Assembly (NCBI GenBank): GCA_934162685.1
Contig: CAKPJO010000065.1
Location: forward strand, 1 to 8,624
DNA from: an uncultured Bacilli bacterium
GTDB taxonomy: Bacteria > Bacillota_I > Bacilli_A > RFN20 > CAG-826
Reading direction: 5' to 3'
Length of the DNA: 8,624 nucleotides
Positions 1 through 4,571 of this stretch are shown here, piece after piece. Both the position numbers and the translations under genes were made by a program. Position 1 is the first letter of the stretch; every line of letters starts with the position of its first letter. Below the pieces are notes generated by a model. It was not told where the DNA came from and searched no databases. It worked only from the letters and a program-made list of their open reading frames with translations.

Positions 1-2
1 CA

Positions 3-275
3 TCAACTGTATCATGTCATAGTGCTGCACGTAATTTCTTAGATGTTTATGAAATTAAAATTAATGGTACAGTTATATCATCTTCTGCAGTTATTCCAGC
101 TGGTGAGATGTGGACACAATATGTTCAACTATTATTAGGAGAGTTTAACTTTGTAGAAGGCGAAAATACTATTGAAGTGACATATAAACAACAAGCATTA
201 GGATGGCAAACATATAACTTCCGTGATATTCAAATTGTTTCTGAATGTGGCATAGAATTAGTAGATGCCAATTAA
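3..275 (+). CDS. C-terminal end of a probable secreted/surface protein, CBM-like beta-sandwich (5' partial)
   Basis: An open frame enters from the left edge and ends at TAA (273-275), giving the last 90 residues of a longer protein. The sequence alternates hydrophobic strands and turns. It contains a GENTIEVTYK stretch followed by a WQTYNFRDIQIV strand. This 'GxNTIxV ... hNFxxIxI' layout is typical of the final strands of CBM6/CBM35-like and related jelly-roll domains on extracellular glycosidases and adhesins. There is no LPxTG motif, C-terminal hydrophobic anchor or basic tail, so if the protein is retained at the surface the anchor must lie elsewhere. A strong terminator follows at 297. 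Coding status is well supported by the clean frame and the terminator. The domain call is an inference from a short fragment, and another beta-sandwich (FN3-like or Big-like) is possible. Confidence 0.75.
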   Translation, partial: STVSCHSAARNFLDVYEIKINGTVISSSAVIPAGEMWTQYVQLLLGEFNFVEGENTIEVTYKQQALGWQTYNFRDIQIVSECGIELVDAN

Positions 276-296
276 TGTAGATTAAACTGTTTAATT

Positions 297-339
297 AAAA
301 CTGTGGAAACTTAATTATTTAAGTACTTCCGCAGTTTTT
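297..339 (+). terminator. Rho-independent terminator of the left-edge gene
   Basis: A 12-bp outer stem pairs AAAACTGTGGAA with TTCCGCAGTTTT (one T-G wobble). It encloses a second perfect stem, ACTTAA/TTAAGT, with loop TTAT, and a two-base AC bulge lies on the 3' side. The 3' arm ends in a five-T run. It begins 21 nt after the TAA of the left-edge gene. Confidence 0.85.
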
Positions 340-398
340 AATTTGGTTAAAATCATGTTTTTAAATCGACTAAAAAATAACAAATATGAAAAATATTA

Positions 399-427
399 TT
401 TCAAAATTATTAGTTCTAATTTGAAAA
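399..427. other. Imperfect AT-rich hairpin between convergent genes
   Basis: TTTCAAAATTA (399-409) can pair with TAATTTGAAA (417-426) across a 7-nt loop with one bulged A. It lies just beyond the yfcE terminator on the minus strand. It could be a back-up termination or RNA-stability structure, but such AT-only pairing arises easily by chance here. Confidence 0.3.
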
Positions 428-429
428 GA

Positions 430-455
430 AAAATAGTGCAAATGTGCACTATTTT
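430..455 (-). terminator. Rho-independent terminator of yfcE, overlapping its stop codon
   Basis: A perfect 11-bp stem, AAAATAGTGCA/TGCACTATTTT, has a 4-nt loop. Read on the minus strand, the stem is followed by a TTTTTCTTTTC tract, which makes it a good intrinsic terminator for the phosphodiesterase gene. The TAG stop (449-451) lies inside the 5' arm. On the plus strand the T run is only four bases, so back-up termination in that direction would be weaker. Confidence 0.85.
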
Positions 456-988
456 GTATACTCCATTAATTTATCACCGGTCAATAAGTTATAAATACTT
501 ATCGTGTTATTCTCCCATATAGCGTAAGAGTTGATTTTATCGCCCTTTGGAATAGAAATAGATCCCGGATTAATATATGTAACACCATCTACATTTGTTA
601 TTTCATGAATATGGCTATGGCCGAATAAGACAACATCAACTTTTTTCTTTTTATAAGGATTTTGCGGATTAATTTTATGTCCGTGTGTTAAATAAGCAGT
701 AATATTATCATCAATTTCTTTTCCTTTTCTTATTGGAAACTTTAAAACCATTTGATCAACTTCAGCATCACAATTACCACGAACACAAATGATTTTATCT
801 TTTAGTTCATTTAATAAAGGAATAATCTTTTTAGGAGCATATTGCTTTGGTAAGTCGTTTCTTGGACCATGGTATAAGACATCACCAAGAATAAAAATTT
901 TGTCACATTTTTCTTTTTTGAATACTTTTAAGGCTTTATTTAAATAATAATAAGAACCATGAATATCAGATATAATTAAATATTTCAT
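449..988 (-). CDS. yfcE: YfcE-type metallophosphodiesterase
   Basis: The 179-residue protein matches the full length of the YfcE/MJ0936 family of cytoplasmic, Mn-dependent phosphodiesterases in the calcineurin-like fold. All metal-binding motifs are present in order: SDIHG (D8, H10), GDVLYHGPRN (D36, H40), RGNCDAEVDQM (N72), THGH (H102, H104) and GHSH (H124, H126), then NPGSISIPKG near residues 140-149. The HGPRN, APxK, RGNCDxEVDQM and NPGSxSIPKG blocks are very close to E. coli YfcE as I recall it. The physiological substrate is unsettled; E. coli YfcE is known for activity on artificial phosphodiesters. The start is fixed by GAGGTGG (995-1001, minus strand) 6 nt before ATG. The gene lies 54 nt downstream of the TIR-STAND gene in the same direction. 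Two TATACT boxes occur in the gap, but neither has a good -35, so read-through from the TIR gene is plausible. Confidence 0.95.
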   Translation of the reverse strand: MKYLIISDIHGSYYYLNKALKVFKKEKCDKIFILGDVLYHGPRNDLPKQYAPKKIIPLLNELKDKIICVRGNCDAEVDQMVLKFPIRKGKEIDDNITAYLTHGHKINPQNPYKKKKVDVVLFGHSHIHEITNVDGVTYINPGSISIPKGDKINSYAIWENNTISIYNLLTGDKLMEYTK

Positions 989-1042
989 ATTAATCCACCT
1001 CGGATTTAGTATAAAACTTTTTGAAGTATAACAAAAGCAAAA

Positions 1043-3325
1043 TTATAAATATAAGTTTTCATATTTGTTAATGAAATTATCTAGTTTATCTTTATCTTTG
1101 ATGATATTGTTTTTAATGCGTTTTGCTTTTAGATAATAATTACAAGCTAATTCTTTTTTGTTTGTTTTTAAATAAATATCAGCAAGCAACATATATAATT
1201 CGGATAAACCAAAAGATATTTCAGGATTATCAGTGTTTTTACTGATTGATTCTAGATAGTAAGATTCAGCTTTATCATAATTTTTTTCTTTATAATAAGT
1301 GTTACCAATATTAAATAGAGCCATTGATAAGTTAGCATTTATTATATGTTGTTTATTAATTATATTAATATATTCAGCAAAAGATTCTCTAGCAATTTCT
1401 AACTCATTTACTTCAATCGCAGTTAATCCAATTCTATTTAAAATAACAATATAATTAGAGTAATCAATATTATCGCCTTTTTTAATTTCCTCTAAAGCTA
1501 ATTGTTGATATTTTAAAGCAGAACTATAATCATTTTTATTAAAGTAAGTAGAACCAATATAAGACAAAATATAACTAATCAAATTATAATCATTTAAATC
1601 AATTTTAAGAGCTAACTCATAAGCTCTTGTATTTAGAGAGTTAGAAAAATCATACATTTCAAATCTTTCATTATTATCATTCTTCTGATTATAAAAATTC
1701 ATATCTTGACTATTATAGGTTGTTTCATCAACATGAAATAAATCAGCGTAATTAATGTCACAGACGCAATTACCAAAGCGATGGAGTATTAATACCATTA
1801 ATTCGTCTTCGCCTTTTAAAACATCGCTTATGTGTTTAATAATAGCTATTAACTCACTATTAGATAGGCCAATGTTACGAAATACATCAATACATCGAGA
1901 TAAAAATAGTTTTAAAGAACTTGTGTCTAATGAAGTATTCTTAATAACGCTTTCGATTATTATTTGGTGCAAACTAAAACCATTATCTTCATTAACAATT
2001 CCTTTTTTTACTAAAGAAGCACATTTTTTAAGCAAAGTTCTATCGATTTTTTGTAGTTCGCCTTTTGTAATTCCATGCGGGAAAAGTGCAAGAATTTTTA
2101 ACATGTATAATTCTTCATCATTTAATTTTGAATAATCAAATAAAGTTGATATCTTTTCTTCATCGCTATCAAATTCATTTAAGTCATTTAATAGATTATC
2201 ATTAAATAATTCTTCAAATGTATAACACATCTCGTTAGCGTAGTTACCAATTAATTTAATCATTAAAGTATGATATCCAACTTTTTGAATAATTTTCTTT
2301 GCATAATTAGCTTCTTTTTCAGAATGTTCTTGCTTTGCATAAGCAAATAACATTCTTATTAAAGATTCTTCATTCAATGCTTTTAATTTATAACTTACGC
2401 AGAAGTTGTATTTATTTCTTGAAGAAATAATAACTGAACATCCTAAAGTAGTAAGTGGAAGAAGATCCGCTTCATTTATATAATCCGCTCCATCGATAAC
2501 AAGAAGACACTCTGTAGATAGATTTTGTAATAAAATCATCTTTCTTTGATATAGTGCTTTAGTTTTAGTAATTGATGTATCAATTATAGAATCTAAAAAT
2601 TTAGCATCATTAAAGCCATTAAATGGAATAGAAGCAATAGTGTCTTCAATAGAATTACGATATTTACAAATATGAATACTATGATAAGCATCAGAATTAC
2701 TATAAAAAGCAAAGAAATGTTTTAATAAAGATGTTTTTCCAATTCCGCCCATGCCATATAAATTAATAATTCTATTTTTTGCTAGCAAATCATGAATATT
2801 TTTAATATCATCTTCTCTCCCAATAAATACATCATCATTTTCAAAATAGGCATAACTATCTTGTGGATAAGGATTAACGATATTAGAGACGTTATTGTCT
2901 AGTAAAACTCGTACACTTTCAAGAACTTCTGATAATTTCTTAGCATATTCAGGAAACAATTGGAGAATTTGACTTCTTTGTAATGGCCTTAGTATTTTAC
3001 CCATTTTATCGTACGGATGCATTACATCACTAATTTGTATAGGCAAAACTTTTTTGCTTTGCTTAACGGCGTATATAAGCTCATTTTGACACCATTTAGA
3101 ATCAAGTGATTCATCACACAAAATAAAAACAATAATTTTGGAATTGTCTATAGCGGAATATATCTCATCAATATAATCAACACCATTAGGTATTGAATTA
3201 GGAGCAATCCATACATCGTAATTATTTTCAATTAACAAATTAGCAATATCGTTTGCTGCGATTGCGCGCTTTGTCGAATAAGAAATCATTATGTCATGTT
3301 TTATAAAACGGCTATCGACACACAT
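1043..3325 (-). CDS. TIR - STAND (NB-ARC-like) NTPase - TPR protein, NLR-like putative defence sensor
   Basis: The 760-residue protein is numbered from the ATG at 3325. Residues about 9-142 form a TIR domain: first strand HDIMISYS, BB-loop region around IAPNSIPNG, and WCQNE carrying the putative catalytic Glu82 of NAD-cleaving TIRs. A STAND NTPase follows: IGRE entry motif (168-171), Walker A GMGGIGKTS (191-199), Walker B LLVIDGAD (274-281), and sensor-like VIISSRN (298-304). A winged-helix segment ends in LHQII near 452-456, in the place of the MHD motif. The usual GxP is GYH. The C-terminal part (about 590-745) holds four TPR-like repeats, for example IGNTYYKEKNYDKAESYYLE. No signal peptide or membrane segment is visible, so it should be cytosolic. 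Known bacterial TIR-STAND proteins sense phage and deplete NAD; that role here is inferred, and a non-defence signalling role remains possible. Confidence 0.92.
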   Translation of the reverse strand: MCVDSRFIKHDIMISYSTKRAIAANDIANLLIENNYDVWIAPNSIPNGVDYIDEIYSAIDNSKIIVFILCDESLDSKWCQNELIYAVKQSKKVLPIQISDVMHPYDKMGKILRPLQRSQILQLFPEYAKKLSEVLESVRVLLDNNVSNIVNPYPQDSYAYFENDDVFIGREDDIKNIHDLLAKNRIINLYGMGGIGKTSLLKHFFAFYSNSDAYHSIHICKYRNSIEDTIASIPFNGFNDAKFLDSIIDTSITKTKALYQRKMILLQNLSTECLLVIDGADYINEADLLPLTTLGCSVIISSRNKYNFCVSYKLKALNEESLIRMLFAYAKQEHSEKEANYAKKIIQKVGYHTLMIKLIGNYANEMCYTFEELFNDNLLNDLNEFDSDEEKISTLFDYSKLNDEELYMLKILALFPHGITKGELQKIDRTLLKKCASLVKKGIVNEDNGFSLHQIIIESVIKNTSLDTSSLKLFLSRCIDVFRNIGLSNSELIAIIKHISDVLKGEDELMVLILHRFGNCVCDINYADLFHVDETTYNSQDMNFYNQKNDNNERFEMYDFSNSLNTRAYELALKIDLNDYNLISYILSYIGSTYFNKNDYSSALKYQQLALEEIKKGDNIDYSNYIVILNRIGLTAIEVNELEIARESFAEYINIINKQHIINANLSMALFNIGNTYYKEKNYDKAESYYLESISKNTDNPEISFGLSELYMLLADIYLKTNKKELACNYYLKAKRIKNNIIKDKDKLDNFINKYENLYL

Positions 3326-3331
3326 AGTATT

Positions 3332-3337
3332 CACCTC
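3332..3337 (-). promoter_or_regulatory. Shine-Dalgarno that decides the TIR-STAND start
   Basis: GAGGTG on the minus strand lies 6 nt before the ATG at 3325. A GTG start at 3334, three codons upstream in the same frame, would lie inside this ribosome-binding site, so the longer 763-residue reading is unlikely. Confidence 0.85.
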
Positions 3338-3375
3338 TTTAGAATTATTAAGCTGTCAATCTAGTTTCCACTAAT

Positions 3376-3384
3376 ATAATAACA
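3376..3384 (-). promoter_or_regulatory. Possible extended -10 promoter of the TIR-STAND gene
   Basis: On the minus strand this reads TGTTATTAT, that is TG-n-TATTAT, an extended -10 with one mismatch to TATAAT. It lies about 50 nt before the ATG. No recognisable -35 is present. The place it would occupy (about 3399-3404) falls in the palindrome AGTGCGCACT, which is consistent with a weak or regulated promoter. The assignment is tentative in such AT-rich DNA. Confidence 0.4.
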
Positions 3385-3395
3385 TTTTTTGCTTA

Positions 3396-3405
3396 AGTGC
3401 GCACT
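3396..3405. promoter_or_regulatory. Perfect palindrome AGTGCGCACT, candidate operator
   Basis: A 10-bp perfect palindrome with six G/C bases in an otherwise AT-rich spacer. It sits where the -35 of the TIR-STAND promoter should be. The half-site AGTGC/GCACT recurs three more times in the same spacer (3675-3679, 3715-3719, 3747-3751). No regulator gene is visible in the window, so operator function is inference. Confidence 0.4.
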
Positions 3406-3656
3406 AGTAATGTTTTAGAATAATTTCTTTATCTAAACAAAAATTAAGCGAAATTTATCAATAAAAAGCAATCCAATAATGTAGGTAAATTATAAAATTA
3501 ATTCCGTATTTGTAGGATAAAAATATATTACATTTAATATTTGTGAAAAACAAAGAAATTTATCTATATTTTATTGATAATAAATAAATGCGTTTATGCC
3601 GACATATTTTTTATTTATGAATTAATTGTTTTATCTAATATTCAGTAATTTTTTGT

Positions 3657-3665
3657 GGGGGGGGG
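3657..3665. repeat. Homopolymeric G9 tract
   Basis: Nine consecutive G follow TTTTTTGT in a spacer that is otherwise mostly A and T. G or C runs of this length are classic slipped-strand mispairing sites. The tract is 138 bp upstream of the operon -35 box and about 330 bp upstream of the TIR-STAND start. It does not lie between a recognisable -35 and -10 on either strand, so a direct effect on spacer length is not supported. Confidence 0.85.
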
Positions 3666-3684
3666 AGAACACTAGCACTTTTTG

Positions 3685-3712
3685 TTTATTATTTTATAGA
3701 TAAAATAATAAA
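3685..3712. other. Perfect 12-bp AT hairpin
   Basis: TTTATTATTTTA (3685-3696) pairs perfectly with TAAAATAATAAA (3701-3712) around the loop TAGA. Neither side has a proper terminator T tract after the stem. The word AGCACT occurs as a direct repeat just outside each arm (3674-3679 and 3714-3719). It could be an insulator, an RNA structure or a small mobile-element relic; no function is assigned. Confidence 0.5.
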
Positions 3713-3766
3713 AAGCACTAAATATCACATAGTTTTAATACTGAACAGTGCAAAGCAATTGTATAG

Positions 3767-3789
3767 ATTTTTTAACCAGATTAAAAAAT
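3767..3789. other. 9-bp AT hairpin just upstream of the operon promoter
   Basis: ATTTTTTAA (3767-3775) pairs with TTAAAAAAT (3781-3789) around CCAGA. It ends 13 bp before the -35 box, the place for an UP element, a curved A-tract or a bound activator. On either strand it carries T runs inside the arms rather than after them, so it is a poor terminator. Confidence 0.4.
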
Positions 3790-3802
3790 GTGAGCAAATT
3801 AG

Positions 3803-3831
3803 TTGACAATCGGTTTATGCCATGGTATATT
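3803..3831 (+). promoter_or_regulatory. Sigma-A promoter of the SipW secretion operon
   Basis: TTGACA (3803-3808) is a perfect -35, and TATATT (3826-3831) is a five-of-six -10 after a 17-bp spacer. Transcription would start near 3838, leaving a leader of about 33 nt with AGGAGG (3855-3860) 10 nt before the ATG at 3871. The promoter is flanked by an inverted repeat: GTGAGCAAAT (3790-3799), with ATTTGC (3829-3834) and CTCAC (3839-3843) on the far side. This may be an operator. No other convincing promoter was seen between the operon genes. Confidence 0.85.
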
Positions 3832-3870
3832 TGCGATACTCACGCTTAATTAATAGGAGGAAGAAAAAGC

Positions 3871-4512
3871 ATGAAAAAGAAATTTTTAGTAGGAAGTTTA
3901 TTACCAGTATTAGCTGGTGCAGCAGTTGTAGGATCAGGTTTCTCACTTTGGTTTTTCAATGATACTTTTAAACAAGAAGATCAAGCTCTTAGCAAAAGAG
4001 TCACACAAGTTGTGGCAGTTGGGGATATTACAAAAGCAGATGATTTTACAATTGTATTTGACCAAACATCAGAAGGAAGAACAGCTTTACATTTAGAAGC
4101 ATCAACAGCAGCTGCAGATGGAATTACAATTGACTGGGCTGGAAAAACAAATAAAACAGCTGTCTACACATCAGTTAATGATAATGGTAATGGTGAAATC
4201 GATCACGATGATGATAAAATCTATTTCTCATTTACCACAACAATCACTATTACAAATAATGGCACAGGAAAATTAGAGGATTATTTAAACATCGCTTATC
4301 CTGGCGCTAAAACATCAACACATGAAAATGACTCTAATACTTATCAATTTGTATTAGCGGATGATGTAGCAACATTTGATTGGACAAAAGTTGAATTCAC
4401 ATATGTTGATGGCAAAGAACCAAAATCATATGCTGAATATAACAACTTTAAAGATGTTGTAACTAATGCAACTATAGAAGTTGTATACAGAGTAGACGTT
4501 TTATCTAAATAA
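3871..4512 (+). CDS. Secreted protein with SipW-type signal peptide, TasA/camelysin-like candidate
   Basis: The 213-residue product begins MKKK, followed by a hydrophobic core and VGSGFSLWFFND (20-31). This aligns with the VGGGTWAAFND segment around the SipW cleavage site of Bacillus TasA, so it is a likely substrate of the adjacent peptidase. Maturation is expected near residues 26-30. The mature part is acidic and strand-rich, with IYFSFTTTITITNNGTGKLEDYLNI (117-141 region) resembling the 'F.i.N.G' part of TasA/camelysin-like folds. Residues 103-114 fit an EF-hand-type calcium loop (N, N, N-G, I, D, D at the expected positions). There is no cysteine and no cell-wall anchor. It is the first gene after the strong promoter and probably the most expressed, consistent with a structural matrix or fibre subunit. 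The secretion call is firm; the fibre role is inferred. Confidence 0.9.
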   Translation: MKKKFLVGSLLPVLAGAAVVGSGFSLWFFNDTFKQEDQALSKRVTQVVAVGDITKADDFTIVFDQTSEGRTALHLEASTAAADGITIDWAGKTNKTAVYTSVNDNGNGEIDHDDDKIYFSFTTTITITNNGTGKLEDYLNIAYPGAKTSTHENDSNTYQFVLADDVATFDWTKVEFTYVDGKEPKSYAEYNNFKDVVTNATIEVVYRVDVLSK

Positions 4513-4554
4513 TTAAGAAAAAACAAATTTATTAATTAACAAAATATTGCTAGT

Positions 4555-4564
4555 GGGAGGGGTG
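4555..4564 (+). promoter_or_regulatory. G-rich ribosome-binding site of the signal peptidase gene
   Basis: GGGAGGGGTG lies 7 nt before the ATG at 4572 and combines two overlapping purine-rich SD matches. The 59-nt gap after the previous stop has no terminator-like hairpin, so read-through from the 3803 promoter is expected. Confidence 0.7.
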
Positions 4565-4571
4565 AAGGCAA

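Larger units (their letters stand above)
3326..3870. other. Divergent intergenic regulatory region between TIR-STAND gene and secretion operon
   Basis: This 545-bp stretch contains no open frame worth calling. The short ATG frames I checked by eye near 3589, 3598 and 3817 (plus strand) run about 9-10 codons and lack ribosome-binding sites. It holds the TIR-gene promoter and palindrome at the left, a G9 run (3657-3665), an AT hairpin (3685-3712), a second hairpin (3767-3789) and the sigma-A promoter of the plus-strand operon (3803-3831). A 9-base word, GTTTATGCC, followed shortly by ATATTT, occurs at 3592 and again across the operon promoter at 3813. A 12-bp inverted repeat TTATCAATAAAA/TTTTATTGATAA (3455-3466 and 3569-3580) may be chance. 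No tRNA, riboswitch or CRISPR structure is recognised; an uncharacterised small RNA cannot be excluded. Confidence 0.7.

Noticed and set aside
1755..2135. 126-codon plus-strand open frame opposite the TIR-STAND gene
   Set aside because: It lies wholly inside the well-supported minus-strand gene, its product has no recognisable motif, and no good ribosome-binding site precedes it. It is a shadow frame.
3455..3580. 12-bp inverted repeat TTATCAATAAAA/TTTTATTGATAA as an attachment or insertion site
   Set aside because: Ten of the 12 bases are A/T, the arms are about 100 bp apart and nothing element-like lies between them.
3674..3719. AT hairpin with AGCACT at both ends as a miniature transposable element
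   Set aside because: The outer words are direct repeats only 6 bp long, the core is AT-only and no second copy exists in the window. Chance is equally likely without genome-wide copies.
3817..3849. Ten-codon ATG frame across the operon promoter as a leader peptide
   Set aside because: Its ATG lies upstream of the predicted transcription start, so it would not be on the mRNA from this promoter, and it has no ribosome-binding site.
4344..4526. 60-codon minus-strand frame over the end of the first substrate gene
   Set aside because: Antisense to a supported gene, low-complexity Thr/Ser-rich product and no regulatory signals.
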